Assembly: GCF_030269925.1 (NCBI RefSeq)
Contig: NC_085130.1
Location: 3,236,501 to 3,300,500 of the forward strand
DNA: 64,000 bases
Source of the DNA: Bombyx mori
Taxonomy: Eukaryota; Arthropoda; Insecta; Lepidoptera; Bombycidae
Reading direction: 5' to 3'
The notes under the pieces were generated by a model that was not told where the DNA came from, ran no database searches, and saw only the letters and a program-made list of their open reading frames with translations. This document shows positions 35,909-48,287 of the stretch, piece by piece. Position numbers and translations under genes: made by a program. Numbering within the stretch: the first letter of the stretch is position 1; the number at the start of each line of letters is the position of its first letter.

Positions 35909-36399
35909 CCACTACCACCCGGTTTGTGCTTCAAAAGGTCACGCGTCCGATTTTCAGGGTGGGCTTATCGTGGTACCAATTTATCCTACTACTAGCGACC
36001 CGCCTTCGCTTCGCTTCGGAACATTAAAACACACATGAAACAAAAAAATAAAAAAATAAAAAAAAGTAGCCTATGTTCATCAGGGACAATGTCGGCTTCT
36101 AATGGAAAAAGAATTTTTCAAATCGGTCCAGTAGTTTCGGAGCCTATTCGAAACAAACAAACAAACAAACAAATCTTTCCTCTTTATAATATTAGTATAG
36201 ATTATAATATTAGTATAGATTATAGTATAGATGGTAAATTAAAGAATGTGATGATTACCTTACGTTTTTTTTTTAATAATTATTATTATATTAGAATATA
36301 TTGTGTATTAATTGTATGTATATTTACGGATATATGTATGTATGTATGTGTACATATATGTATATGTATTTCACTGGAATGGTACACCGCGCGTAGTTC

Positions 36400-36553
36400 G
36401 TTTCCAAATGATTATTGTCCACCTAAAGGTTGGCTGGAAGAGATCGCTCTTAGCGATAAGACCGCCAATTGTACTTTTTTATATTTAATGTATCGCACTG
36501 TTTATTTGTTTTTTGGTGTATAATAAAGAATATTCTCTCTCTCTCTCTCTCTT
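36400..36553 (+). mobile_element. LINE 3' end with (TC)n tail touching exon b donor
   Basis: Starts near 36400, with AGAGATCGCTCTTAGCGATA, runs to GGTGTATAATAAAGAATATTC and (TC)n at 36535-36552. The last bases of the repeat run are next to the GT of exon b on the other strand (donor 36554-36555). Confidence 0.78.
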
Positions 36554-36555
36554 AC

Positions 36556-36669
36556 CTTAATTTACTAAGAATAAGGACTGCTGGACGAGAGTTGCTTCTG
36601 AAGGTTGCTCTCACTCCTAAGGTGGTAGGATCCGACCAATGCGAAGTCACTCCTTCTCTTGTATCGAAT
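36556..36669 (-). CDS. Sidestep-like gene, exon b: middle of Ig1
   Basis: Acceptor GTTGTCGACAG ends at 36670 and the donor AAG|GTAAGAG starts at 36555. One base completes the serine codon left open by exon a, 37 codons follow, and AG is left over. The translation begins FDTREGVTSHWSDP, continues TTLGVRATFRS, and ends PAVLILSKL(R). The HWSDP and RATF blocks with PAVL are the typical middle of Sidestep Ig1, so PIYS|FDTR joins exactly as in the family. The intron starts GTAAGAGAGAGAG: a (TC)n tail of a LINE 3' end on the other strand touches the donor. The intron upstream is 19.3 kb and holds the BEL/Pao element. Confidence 0.88.
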
Positions 36670-37202
36670 CTGTCGACAACAATAAATAAATTTAACTCGT
36701 ATAACTTCGAGCCTATAAATAGTTCTTAAAGATCGTTCGTTCTCTTCGCAGTCAATACAGAAAGTTAAAACCATTAAATATTTTAATCGACTTTGACAGA
36801 AGATAGATCAAAATTAATTGGACGGTGTAATGCAAGAAACATCAAATCTTTACATTATTTTTATGATTAGAGAATTGATTCTGTATAACTAATTCGGGTG
36901 GTAAGATGTAGGTTATTGTGACCCTGCACGGATAGTTCATAGATGCTGGATATATTCTACAGCAGAGTAATTATCAGTTCCGCCTTGAAAGGCAGATCAC
37001 TCGTGGTACCAATACGTACGGCTTTTACTTAGAATTTCTTCGTGTTTTATATAGTACCAAAAACACACAATATAGTTCATCCCAAACACAAAATTACAAA
37101 TGTTATTATGTACGTTAAACAAAGATACCGATCGAGAATCTGTAAATTTTTCAACGTAACGAAAATGCCATAGAGATTTAATCTGCTGACCCAAGGTATA
37201 TT

Positions 37203-37468
37203 CTTCTTTTTTATTGCTTAGATGGGACTAGTTCACAGCCTACCTGGAGTTAAGTGGTTATACTGGAGCCCATAGACATCTACAGCGTATTTACGCTGCC
37301 ATTTGCGCATTTGCGCCACCCACCTTGAGATATAACTTCTAAGATCTCAAGTATAGTTACACCGGCGACCCCACCCTTCAAACCGAAACGCAATACTGCT
37401 TCACGGCAGAAATAGGCGGGGTGGTGTTACCTATCCGTGCGGACTCACAAGAGGTCCTACCACAAGTA
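37203..37468 (-). mobile_element. CAATAAA-type short repeat
   Basis: Minus copy with a small internal duplication (TTTACGCTGCCATTTGCGC) near 37290. Confidence 0.8.
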
Positions 37469-37469
37469 A

Positions 37470-38650
37470 TAAATGTTATGACTGGAATGGTATTCACTAA
37501 AGTAGTAGATCAAATCGAAGTACGGCAATACATCGAATTGTTTTAAGAATTAATATATATATTTAAGTTCTGTAGCTGTTTATTTCTTCAAATCAAAGCA
37601 AGGAAGGAACAACTACAGCTCCGAATTTAGCTTTTATTAAGCACACGAGTATGAACGGGTGGCAGGGTACTTTTACTTAATCATCGACTGATGTCAAATA
37701 ATGGCACAAAATATTCTATCCAATTCAGCACGACAAATGACAAAAGTTCTTTAATTTTAGCTCAAATTAATTAATAAACCGAAAATAACTTCAAAGGATG
37801 TTTTCGAATCATTAATTTCGTTTCCATTGTTTTATATTAGGGTGGGTTCGCAAGGACTTAATTAAAAATTGAATTAATGTAAAGAAGTGTAAAGCAATTA
37901 ACTTTTAATCGAATAAAGTGGGGTGACCAAAAAGTGGCGCCCGGGAATAAATTTTTGATCTGAAACATCTAAAGCCGCCCTTATAACTGACTGCTGGCGT
38001 GGCGATGCATGCAGTAGTGACGCTTAACCGCGCTCTATAATGGTATACTGGGTGTTAGGCCCAAATCATAGAAACACAGTAACCACAGAAACACAGAAGA
38101 CTGTGTTTCTATGATCTGTGGTGTTAGGAGACCGCTTCCGAAAACGGAGACAGACAATAGTACTAATGACACCTTTGAGGATGGGACGGAAAAAAAATCG
38201 ATCCTGATAAAAATAAGTATGATAGAGTGAATAGAATAAGTATGGCACCAGTAAGTATAATAGAATCTAGACTTTAATATAGTAATGAAATTTACTCTAA
38301 TAAAATATAATTTTGTATGACTCAGTACTACGTAACACCATCCAATTTTCTTGTCTCGATTTCGAATTAACTCATTGAACGGTCGGCTTTAATAAACATT
38401 ATTATCTCGCTTAACACATCCTCTACAACCGGTTAGAATATCGACCAATCGAAGGCCACTTTGTGTACAAACACGCCGACAAGACGCGCTAATGATTTCA
38501 CTTAGAATAGGCATAGGTACAATGGGCGCGGTCGAGAATTGATTACATGAAAGTTTGAGTTTTAATCGATCTAAAGAGTTTCGTTTTTTCTACGAGAATC
38601 AAACTTATAGTAATACTAGTAGAGATAATACTACTAATACTAGTAATACT
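37470..38650. other. Intronic DNA, nothing recognised
   Basis: AT-rich, with the inverted repeat at 38067 and ACTAGTAATACT repeats at 38615-38655. Confidence 0.5.
38067..38118. repeat. Short inverted repeat
   Basis: ATCATAGAAACACAG and CTGTGTTTCTATGAT face each other about 20 nt apart. Confidence 0.8.
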
Positions 38651-38651
38651 A

Positions 38652-38936
38652 GTAAATCAAACCCGCAAAATTATAATTTGCGTAATCACTGGTGGTAGGA
38701 CCTCTTGGGAGTCCACACGGGTAGGTACCACCACCCCGCCTATTTCCGCCGTGAAGCAGTAATGCGTTTCGGTTCGAAGGGTGGGGTAGCCGTTGTAACT
38801 ATACTGAGATCTGAGAACTTATATCACGAGGTGGGTGGCGCATTTACGTTGTCGATGTCTATGGGCTCCAGTAACCACTTAACACCAGGTGGGCTGTGAG
38901 CTCGTCCATCCATCTAAGCAATAAAAAAAAAAAAAA
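38652..38936 (+). mobile_element. Chimeric SINE, head missing
   Basis: Starts AAATCAAACCCGCAAAATTA and ends CATCTAAGCAATAAAAAAAA. Confidence 0.8.
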
Positions 38937-39494
38937 GATTACTGTACTGTGGCAAACAAATATAGCTGAAGATCACACAAACAAAGAACCAAAGCACTAC
39001 GATCTCAGGAATCAGCTAACCAAAAAATACATACGTGGAAATGGAAACGTGAGGTTTACCAGCGAAATCTGTTTATAACTGACTAAAAGACCTGATATTC
39101 TCCAAATTCCTCTCTGTCAGGAATACGATGAACCCGACTCCCGCACTCTGAATCCATGGATAGGAAAGATACTCGCCGATCTTTGTAACCAGAACTCACG
39201 ACTGCTTCGACGTCGAAATATCCAGAATATCATGAGCTGCCTAACTTTTGGGAATTTCTGAGATACATAAGCAATGACGACCACTCATCGTTTCACCTGG
39301 GCCGTGCTCTCGTAGTAAAGCAATTAAACAAAAACTCGGCGCTTTCCGGAGTAGAATCATTTTCGAATAAATTTTCTTTTTCTACACATCCCACTAGGTG
39401 GGGTTGGCATAGCGCATTTTTCTATTCCAATCCTTCCGGCTTTCCTTCATAGTGATCGGTCATGGCTGGCTTGGACATCACCCAAAACACGTAA

Positions 39495-39810
39495 TTTCGA
39501 ATCCTCCCGATCCACTAACGGTGCTTTTAGGTACCCCAAGCACCGGTCATCGTTCTCATCGAACCCGTCGCTTGCGACGAAAGGCTCGGCGAGTAAATTA
39601 AGCCACAGACACAGCCCACTGAGTTTCTCGTCGGATTTTTTCAGTGGGTCGCGATTCCGATCCGGTGGTAGTTTTTGAGAAGCACTGCTCTTGTTAGGGT
39701 TAGTGTTACCACGACATCAAGTTTGAGTCCCGTGAGCTCACCTACTTGTAAGGGGTACGCTGAAATAGCCTCTCAAGACTTAGGCTTAAAAAAAGCTTAG
39801 GTGGGAGAAG
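39495..39810 (-). mobile_element. Bm1-type SINE
   Basis: ATCCTCCCGATCCACTAACG through CACTGAGTTTCTCGTCGG to AGCCTCTCAAGAC and a GTGGGAGAAG tail. Confidence 0.83.
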
Positions 39811-40481
39811 AAAACCTGGCATGAACCGCATGTTTTAGACTTCCATCGCTCTCTTAGTATCGCGTGAGCGGAAACTTATTCTCAGAAGTGAATTGAAATG
39901 AATCCTGTAAGTCTTTTTAAGAATTCAAACGGCTACCAAACAAAATTTCGTCAAAATTAAATCAGTGGGTGTGAATAGACAACAGACAGACATACCGAGT
40001 TATTTACCTAATTAAAATATTACTATGCATATTCATAGAACAAAATATATGTACATTTATTCCGTGTTAATTATTTAATCAAACGAAGATATACTCGTTA
40101 TTAATGTTAATATAATTAGTTCGATGATTAAATGTTATTTGATTTGAATTTTAAATTTAAGTGTTATTATGTGCTAGCTGATAACACTGACGTCTATGCG
40201 CTGACTATCAGGTAACGCCCTGGTAAGTACTTCATAATAAATTCTCACCCATTCAAGTACATCCACTTAGTACTAAAAAGATATATATTAATCACTCTCC
40301 CCTTTTTTTTATCGCACTGTATACGTTAATGAGTTCATGTTCATTTAGTCTCAAGTGGCTACCGAAAGCCATCGCAATACAACGTGAATACCGCCATCCA
40401 ACTTAAGACATAAGGTCGAAATTTATTTATTTTGGAATTGCGATTATATAACCCTTCAAATCGAAAGACATGACAAATAGG

Positions 40482-40827
40482 CAGAATGGTAACTACCCGT
40501 GCAGGATCACACATTTTTTTTTTGCTTAGGTACATGAGTGGACGAGCTCACAGCCCATTTGGTGTTTTTATTTTTATTTTCTTATTTTTTATTGCTTAGA
40601 TGTGTGGACGAGCTCACAGCCCATCTGGTGTTATGTGGTTACTGGAGCCCATAGACATCCACAACGTAAATGCGCCACCCACCTTGAGATATAAGTTCTA
40701 AGGTCTCTGTATAGTTACAACGGCTGCCTCGCTCTTCAAGCCGAAACGCATTACTGCTTCATGGCAGAAATAGGCGGGGTGGTGGAACCTACCCGTGCGG
40801 ACTCAGAAGAGGTCCTACCACCACTAA
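40482..40827 (-). mobile_element. CAATAAA-type short repeats, two overlapping copies
   Basis: A truncated tail at 40515-40565 followed by a full minus copy at 40575-40827. Confidence 0.78.
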
Positions 40828-40844
40828 AAAAATTTCCCCCCTAT

Positions 40845-41015
40845 TCGCTGGTTAGCCTAAGAGGTTATTTCAACTACGCCCGGACGGCTAGGTGAGCTCA
40901 TAGGCTCAACCTGCGAGAATTTGCTAACACTGGCCCTAGCAAAATTAGTGCTTCGCTGAATCTACCACCGGATCGGAATCGTGACTCTCTGAGAAAATCC
41001 GGCGAGAAACTCAGT
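40845..41015 (+). mobile_element. Bm1-type SINE fragment
   Basis: GCCTAAGAGGTTATTTCAAC, CCCTAGCAAAATTAGTGCTT, GGCGAGAAACTCAGT. Confidence 0.75.
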
Positions 41016-41148
41016 AGGTGTTCCTTGTGTTATGGGTATCAGAGACTGATAAATACACTTATATACGTTTAAATATAGACATATATAGATAATACATGTT
41101 AGAGGAAGTCTGAAAGTGGCACCTGTGACCAGATCAGCTGAGAAGTGC

Positions 41149-41400
41149 GCGTTTGGGATGGTATGGACATGTGATGAGACGAAATGAAAATGAGGTTGGT
41201 AAGAGAGCGTTAACTATGAATGTGGAAGGATATAGAGGAAGAGGTAGACCTAAGAATAAATGGATGGATTGCGTGAAAGACGATATGGGTAACAGGGGAG
41301 TGAGTGAAGAAATTGTATATGATAGAGGAGTATGGAAGGAGAAAACATATTTCGCAGACTCCAGGTGACTGGGAAAAGGGCGGGAGATTGATGATGATGA
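41149..41400 (+). pseudogene. LINE C-terminal fragment (WYGHVMRR type)
   Basis: Reads WYGHVMRRNENEVGKRALTM, NVEGYRGRGRPKNKWMDCV, KDDMGNRGVSEEIV and ends in GATGATGATGATAG. RTE-type LINE end, known to be abundant in moths. Confidence 0.78.
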
Positions 41401-41439
41401 TAGATAATACATAGTAACGCCAAATGTAAACACCTGTCC

Positions 41440-41530
41440 TTCACACGAATGTTTGCCCGATGTGGGAATCGAACCCACGACCCTTGGCGTCACAGTCAGA
41501 GGCGCTAACTAATGCACCACCAAGTCAGTT
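41440..41530 (-). mobile_element. tRNA-like SINE head, third type
   Basis: Minus strand TTGGTGGTGCATTAGTTAGC and GGGTTCGATTCCCACATCGG give A- and B-box-like blocks. The upstream part lacks a matching acceptor stem, so I read it as a SINE head, not a tRNA gene. Confidence 0.6.
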
Positions 41531-41829
41531 TACATCAACATATTATTATAATGAAAACCGAATCGTTGAATAAAAATTTAATATCACAAATCTTATGTGA
41601 ATGCAACATTAAAAACGCAGCTTATAAGCACGAAAGCTCTCCCTCACGAATCGAAGCTCAAATCTTCTAATTGACAGCCGACACAGGAAGCGATGTGGCA
41701 CTCACATGTGACAGATTAAGTGGATTATCCGAGATATATACGATAAATATATTAAATGCAATTTAAAAAAAAAAACAACTCTGAACAAAGACTAAAAAAT
41801 AATGTAGACATGCTCTTTTCAGAACTAGT

Positions 41830-42222
41830 TTTTATTTATTGCTAAGGTCGATGGACGAATTTAGGGCCCACCTGGTGTTAAGTGGTTAACGGAGTCAATG
41901 GACATCAACAACGTTAATGCCGTCACCTTGAGCAGTAATGCGTTTCGGTTTGAAGGGTGAGGCTGCCGTTGTAACTATTCTGAGACCCTATAACTCATAT
42001 CTCATGGTGGGTGGCGACATTTACATTGTACATGTCTATAGGCTCTAGTAACCACTTAACACAAGGTGTGCTGTCATCTCGTCTATCCATCTAAGCAATT
42101 AAGAAAAAAAACCCAAGTTTTAGGTCTCAGTTTTTACAGTACAACGGCTGCTTCAGACTTCGAGCCGAAACGGATTACTGCTTCACGGGAGAAATAGGCA
42201 GGGCGGTGGTACCTACTACCGC
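41830..42222 (+). mobile_element. CAATAAA-type repeats in alternating orientation
   Basis: A minus tail fragment (41830-41928), a plus partial copy (41929-42105) and a minus partial copy (42115-42222) lie side by side. Confidence 0.68.
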
Positions 42223-42324
42223 TGGATGCACATACGTGATAACTTAATTAATTCTATTTTTATTCGGATTTTAGGTAGAGTATTTTCATAAGTTATTGCG
42301 TTTTGTCCAAATATTTGGTACTTT

Positions 42325-42510
42325 GGCCCACTGAGTTCCTCGCCGGATCTTCTCAGTGGGTCGCGTTTCCGATCCGGTGGTAGATTCTGCGGAGCACTGC
42401 TCTTGCTAGAGCCAGTGTTAGCAACACTCCGGTTTGAGCCCCGTGAGCTCACCTACACGTTAGAGCGAAGCTGATAGACCCTCCCAAGGCTATCAGCATA
42501 GGTTGGAAAC
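42325..42510 (-). mobile_element. Bm1-type SINE fragment
   Basis: CCCACTGAGTTCCTCGCCGG to GGCTATCAGCATAGG. Confidence 0.83.
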
Positions 42511-43732
42511 AAAGTGGTACCAAAATCAAGTATACTTATATACGTTTATTTCAACGGGATTTCAAATTTTTGCCTTTGATGCAGCTTTAATAAGTGCTAA
42601 TTTATTGTCGTCTTGGTTCGTATTTTGAAGTTTATATTACTGGCTGAAGTCTGACAGAATTTAGCTAATGAAAATTTTGCGTAATTCGATTTATTCAGAA
42701 ATGTCAATTTTTGACACAGTCATGTCACCAGTAAGTTTAGATTAATAATTTTACAATTATAAACATATTAATTGCCAAATACGCGAGCATTTATACAGCG
42801 CCAGTTCTAAATATACATAACACATATATCTGTTGTTTACACTAAAACAAGTTGTAAAATGAAGCCATTCGCAAACGGAAGTTCTTAAAAATCGCTCAAC
42901 TTTATACAACCATATAAATTGGACGTCGTAAAGCTAGTGTGCGCTTTCGAAAGTTCCGACATAAAGTTCAAGTAGATAATGCTTTTATCGCGCACTTCTC
43001 TGGAAGCTATTGCTCCATGATTTTGTTGTATTTGCGCTGGCTTCGTAGCGGTCAAGGCATTAGCTACGAGTCTTCGGCTGCTAAACAAGAAAGGAAGTTT
43101 TCATGAAATATTTTCGGCAATTCAAATGTTGTTACTTAGTGGCAATGTATGAATTATTCTGGATTTCATATTTCTTAAGATTACTCATTGTATTTTTACT
43201 TCTTTAATTTCAAAATGTTGTCAACTATTGCACTGTCGATTGCAACTATAAGAGAGGTGACATCTGTCATGTACTTATTGTCAATTCGTCAACTGTATTG
43301 ATGATCATTTTGTTGGTGCAACTGAATAGATAAATAAGTCTGGATTAGGGTTCTGATACTGAGATATTTAGAAACTTTAAGACAAAAGAAAATTGTATGG
43401 AAACTATCGATATCTTGTAGCGGATACCCCTAAACTTATATGTTATTTGACTAAGCACAGAAAATAAAAAAAAAAAAAATCATACAAGCCTTTATTTGTT
43501 ATAGAAAAATTGATTAAATTTTATCAATTTGTGGTTACGGAAAATTTACAAAATCCTTCATTAATAATAAAATATAGGATAGGTAAATATGTTACTGCCA
43601 TCTACAGGAGCAATGAGAAACTAATCGAAACGAAGCCATCTAGTGGCTGACGCCCGTAAACATTTTTGTTGAGTGCTTGAGTTGCTTATCTATAACTTAT
43701 TTATGTGTTTTTTTTTTATTTTTTAATCGCCA
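42511..43732. other. Intronic DNA, nothing recognised
   Basis: A minus frame at 42885-43088 follows an acceptor-like TTTCTTGTTTAG but does not look like an Ig exon. Confidence 0.45.
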
Positions 43733-43956
43733 CCTTAACTGGTCCCATGATAAGTTCGTAAAGAACTTGTGTTACAGGTACCAGATAACGGAAATAAATG
43801 TAAGATTTTTATTATACACATACATCAATTTAATATACATCCATAACCCTGGAAAAGACATTTATATTTAACATACAAATATCTTCCTTTGGCGGGATTC
43901 GAACGCGCGACCCCCTTGTGTAGTGACCATGTCACTTACCACTACACCAGACGGTC
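43733..43956 (-). mobile_element. tRNA-headed SINE of a second type, copy 2
   Basis: Same layout as 17925-18156, minus strand, head GACCGTCTGGTGTAGTGGTA. Confidence 0.8.
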
Positions 43957-44544
43957 GTAACTACCCTATTCTAATGCGGTAAATAAATGAGTAAATAATA
44001 AACACGTGCATTTTCGAAATATCGAGCTAGGTACGGGCAGCAGTGCACGTGTAGCCGTCTGTGGAGATAAACCCACATGTTGTGCACGTTTCGCTATGAA
44101 CTTACCTAATCCCAATGTTATCACACAGTCACGGCGGTGTATTCGGAGATCAAAGCGGCCGCGCTCCGCAATTGTCCGGTTATGAAAGCTTGCTTTATAT
44201 GGTAGCTTTATAAGCTTAGCGTTGAAGCTCATGGACTTATCATCAGTTGAGTTTAGAGGCTGATCCGAGAAGTGAAATATTGTTCAATTAGAAGTTTTGA
44301 GGAAGGATTTGGGTTTTTTTTTCTTTGCATTTTCATGAAGGACTGTGCAATGTGTTTTTCTAGAGGAATAACTTTATGCCTGCCCTTTTTCTAGTAGTTT
44401 CGAAGAGCTATTTTGGCAGGGCAAGCAAGGTCACTGGGCTTAGTGTCAGAGACTTTGCTAGTGTCTCAAGATGGGTATTGGCATATAGGTTTTTGATGTC
44501 CATGGGCTCCTGTAACCATCTAACACCCGAAGGCTATGAGATCG

Positions 44545-44793
44545 TCAACTAATATTTTTTTCTTTTTTTATTGCTTAGATGGGTGGACGAGCTCACAGCC
44601 CACCTGGTGTTAAGTGGCTACTGGAGCCCATACCCCCAGGACATCTACAACGCAGATATAAATTCTAAGGTCTCAGTATAGTGACAACGGCTGCCCCGTC
44701 TTTCAAACCGAAACGCATTACGGCTTCACGGCAGAAATAGGCAGGGTGGTGGTACCTACCCGTGCGGACTCACAAGAGGTCCTACCACCAGTA
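44545..44793 (-). mobile_element. CAATAAA-type short repeat
   Basis: Minus copy; a degenerate plus fragment precedes at 44465-44545. Confidence 0.8.
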
Positions 44794-44827
44794 ATCACAT
44801 CTAGCTATTGTAAAAAAATCTGCATTA

Positions 44828-44925
44828 GCCCTAGTAGCCAAGAGCAGTACTTTTCTGAGTCTACCACTGGATCGGAATCGCGAAACGCTGAGAGGATCCG
44901 CCGAGAAACTTAGTGATTTATGTCC
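44828..44925 (+). mobile_element. Bm1-type SINE fragment
   Basis: TAGCCCTAGTAGCCAAGAGC to GATCCGCCGAGAAAC. Confidence 0.68.
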
Positions 44926-45246
44926 GTATGTACCTATTTATACTATACAAGAATTCTAAAATAATTTTCTTGTCATTAAATATCAAATTTACGTAATCAA
45001 TCAGGGAGTTCAGTGAAAAATATATTAATGATTATTAATATTAATTTTATGATCATTAGCGTTGCAGCATCAGTGGAGATCTTTTAAGAGTCCGAGATCA
45101 TTGATACATCAAACGAGTTATACCGGCGGGTACACCTGTCTGAGTACGGAGTGAACAAACTACGAAGAAACTGGTTGCAGTTTTTTTTTATATATATATA
45201 TTTAAAGAAAAACATTTAAAAAAAATCGGAGAGTCTTCATTTTATA

Positions 45247-45482
45247 ACGGCCGACTGGTGTAGTGGTCAGTGACATGGTCACTACACAAGGGGGTCGCGG
45301 GTTCGAATCCCGGCGAAGGGAAGATATTTGTATGATAAATATAAATGTCTTTTCCAGGGTTATGGATGTATATTAAATATATGTATGTGTATAATAAAAA
45401 TCTTATATTTATTTCCGTTATCTGGTACCTTTAACACAAGTTCTTTACGAACTTATCACGGGACCAGTTAACGTGGCGTGAC
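45247..45482 (+). mobile_element. tRNA-headed SINE of a second type, copy 3
   Basis: Plus strand, head GGCCGACTGGTGTAGTGGTC, B box GGTTCGAATCCCGG, end CGGGACCAGTTAACGTGGCG. Confidence 0.82.
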
Positions 45483-46599
45483 TGTTAGTAAATATTTATT
45501 TATTTATTTATTATATGTCTTTTAAATTTCCGGTTCAGGCATTTGAGCAGACGATCCGTCTGATGGTAAGTAGTCACCGTCGGCGGTCTACTGCTGATTA
45601 AATCTGATTCTTTGCTTCACAGAATCTACTACCGGATCGAAATCGCGACCCACTGAGGGTAAGTGTAATGTGTACGCAAATTTTCTAGTTAAAATATAAC
45701 GTCACATACAAACCAACGTACATACATACCGAGCTAACAAAAGCTTGCTAATAGAAAAAAAAATAACAAAATCTTTCTATCGACGTAAAATGACACAGTT
45801 TGACAGCGCCGGTGTTGCTTGACAAAGGACATATCCGCCGTCAACGCCAGAACGATTTTAAGCCTTATGAGAATGCCGATTATAAAGCTAGTTTTTACGG
45901 TTCCTCGAAGTCTTTTATGTTTACAGTTGCTCGGCTTTAGTAGCAAAATGTTACGTTGAGTTATCGGGACTCGTTGACACGAAAAAAGAATAGTCTATTT
46001 TTGGTTTAGCTGCGGACTTATACTATTATTTTTATTATAAACACATAATGTACTCAAACTCTTAGTTCTTAAGTTCTAAATCATTGTTACTATATATCAT
46101 ACTTATTTCCTTATGTTACTAAATCATAATTTGTATACCTACTGTTTACATCAAATTTTGATTAGTAATTAGAACATTAGTAATATGTATTCGTTTCACA
46201 TTAGTAATATCCTCTCATTTACTATTTGTTTAGTAAATACTATTCATGTGTAAGTTCTCTTTCTCCTAGAAACTGAGGAGTTCGACATCAATCTTCAAGT
46301 TGTAATATCTAAATGTATGTAATGTTTTAAAAGAATGGTGAAGGAACACTACTTATCTTCTTAGTGCTGTTTGTTTGCATCATCATTTATTATTTCCATA
46401 CTGTTGATGTATTATGTGTATGTAAGTATATTAGTATGTATTGTATGTAAGTATGTATATTGGTATATAATTGGTATATAAATATTGGTATATATTTCAT
46501 ATTATATGTAAAAAATGGTATATATTTTGTTTATTGTATGTATATATTTTCTATAATGTATTATCTATAGTACACCGCAACATACCTGCTATATTTTTT

Positions 46600-46743
46600 T
46601 ACATTTTCCATAATTTCTATAAATTAAACGGTTGTCTGGAAGAGATCGCTTTTAGCGATAAGACCGCCTATTGTACAAATGTGTCTGCTTTTTTTGATTG
46701 TTTTTTGAATGTAAATTGTGTTTTGGTGTGCAATAAAGTGTAT
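46600..46743 (+). mobile_element. LINE 3' end, first tandem copy
   Basis: Contains GGAAGAGATCGCTTTTAGCG and GTGTGCAATAAAGTGTAT. Lies in the first unit of a tandem duplication (46425-46743 and 47055-47396). It lacks the (TC)n tail of the second copy; a SINE follows. Confidence 0.7.
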
Positions 46744-46747
46744 TATA

Positions 46748-47047
46748 TAACATCGTGCAATAAAAATCAAACCCGCAAAATTATAATTTGCGTAATTACT
46801 GGTGGTAGGACCTCTTGTGAGTCCGCACGGGTAGGTACCACCCGCCCCGCCTGTTTCTGCCGTGAAGCAGTAATGCGTTTCGGTTTGAAGGGTGGGGCAG
46901 CCGTTGTGACTATACTGAGACCTTAGAACTATATCTCAAGGTGTGTGGCGCATTTACGTTGTAGATGTCTATGGGCTCCAGTAACCACTTAACACCAGGT
47001 GGGCTGTGAGCTCGTCCACCCATCTAAGCAATAAAAAAAAAAAAAAA
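46748..47047 (+). mobile_element. Chimeric SINE, head missing
   Basis: ATAACATCGTGCAATAAAAA to AAGCAATAAAAAAAAAAAAA, between the two tandem LINE-end copies. Confidence 0.8.
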
Positions 47048-47229
47048 TTTAAAGTATATTAGTATGTATTGTATGTAAGTATGTATATTGGTATATAATT
47101 GTTATATAAATATTGGTATATATTTCATATTATATGTAAATGGTATATATTTTGTTTATTGTATGTATATATTGTCTATAATGTATTATCTATAGTACAC
47201 TGCAACATACCTGCTATATTTTTTTATAT

Positions 47230-47396
47230 TTTCCAGAATTTCTATAAATTAAACGGCTGTCTGGAAGAGATCGCTTTTAGCGATAAGACCGCCTATTGTA
47301 CAAATGTGTCTGCTTTTTTTGATTGTTTTTTGAATGTAAATTGTGTTTTGGTGTGCAATAAAGTGTATTCTCTCTCTCTCTCTCTCTCTCTCTCTA
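47230..47396 (+). mobile_element. LINE 3' end, second tandem copy, (TC)n tail
   Basis: Nearly the same as 46600-46743 but ends with about 30 bases of (TC)n at 47369-47395. Confidence 0.72.
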
Positions 47397-47660
47397 AAAC
47401 ACTACATATTATAATATATTCATGAACAGACATATAAATTCTATTAACGAGAAGGAATCTTGTATTACTATGATATGCCCATTTTTACGTTACTACCTGT
47501 CTATTTTCATGTTTACCGACAGAAGCCTTCTTCGTATCCTATTTCAAGTTAATCCAATAAGCCACGTGCGAAGGAAGAGGTTACGAACTAAAAAAAAACA
47601 ATCATCTTATATTATATCGAGAGGTAAAAGGTTATGTGGTGGTTTATTGTGTGGAGGTTT

Positions 47661-47906
47661 ACTGGTGGTAGGACCTCTTGTGAGTACGCGCGGGTAGGTA
47701 CCACCGCCCCGCCTATTTCCGCCGTGAAGCAGTAATGCGTTTCGGTCTGAAGGGTAGGGCAGCCGTTGTAACTATACTGAGATCTTAGAGCTTGTATCTC
47801 AAGGTGGGTGGCGCATTTACGTTGTAGATGTCTATGGGCTCCAGTAACCACTTAACACCAGGTGGGCTGTGAGCTCGTTCGCCCACCTAAGCAATAAAAA
47901 AAAAAA
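47661..47906 (+). mobile_element. CAATAAA-type short repeat beside the BEL/Pao insertion
   Basis: GGTGGTAGGACCTCTTGTGA to AAGCAATAAAAAAAAAAA; the AGTGG target repeat of the BEL/Pao element follows at once. Confidence 0.83.
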
Positions 47907-47911
47907 AGTGG

Positions 47912-48287
47912 TGGTGACGCAGGTGAGCGTCACCTTAAACGTGAGCTGATGAGCTGAAAGGGAGCATATGAACTCTGCGGAGAATGAGCGGACACGAAAG
48001 GGTAGGTAGGAAAACGGGACTTACTTGGAGGCTGATGCTTGGAGGATGACTATCACGGTCGTAGTGGTGTTTCTCTGCGATGGGTGGCACATACACCTTT
48101 TCACCGGTTCACACTATACCTTTTACTTAGTATCGAAAGGCGCGCGCGCACAATTTACTCAATATCGAACGAGCGTATATCCGCGTGCCGTCATGTACCG
48201 CACTGTTATGAGAGGTGCGGGGTGCGTACGGGCGACGGCACCCGAGTTGAGCCGAACATTTACAAACGTCGCGCTGTCGCGCGAACA
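47912..48287 (-). repeat. 3' LTR of the BEL/Pao element
   Basis: Element-sense 3' LTR of 376 bp. The pol reading frame runs 28 nt into it and stops at 48260. I see no convincing polypurine tract next to it; the adjoining bases read GGCCGCCCCAGGA in element sense. Confidence 0.93.

Larger units (their letters stand above)
46425..47396 (+). repeat. Tandem duplication split by a SINE
   Basis: Units 46425-46743 and 47055-47396 share GTATATTAGTATGTATTGTA through to the LINE end; the chimeric SINE at 46748-47047 lies between. Confidence 0.75.

Noticed and set aside
36035..36523. 162-codon plus frame
   Set aside because: Low-complexity and LINE-tail sequence; no domain.
42885..43088. Possible exon after TTTCTTGTTTAG
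   Set aside because: No cysteine or tryptophan pattern of an Ig domain and no matching phase.
43966..44232. 88-codon minus frame with a GTAAG at its end, tested as an Ig exon
   Set aside because: No Ig motif, no good acceptor; the middle Ig1 exon was found at 36556 instead.
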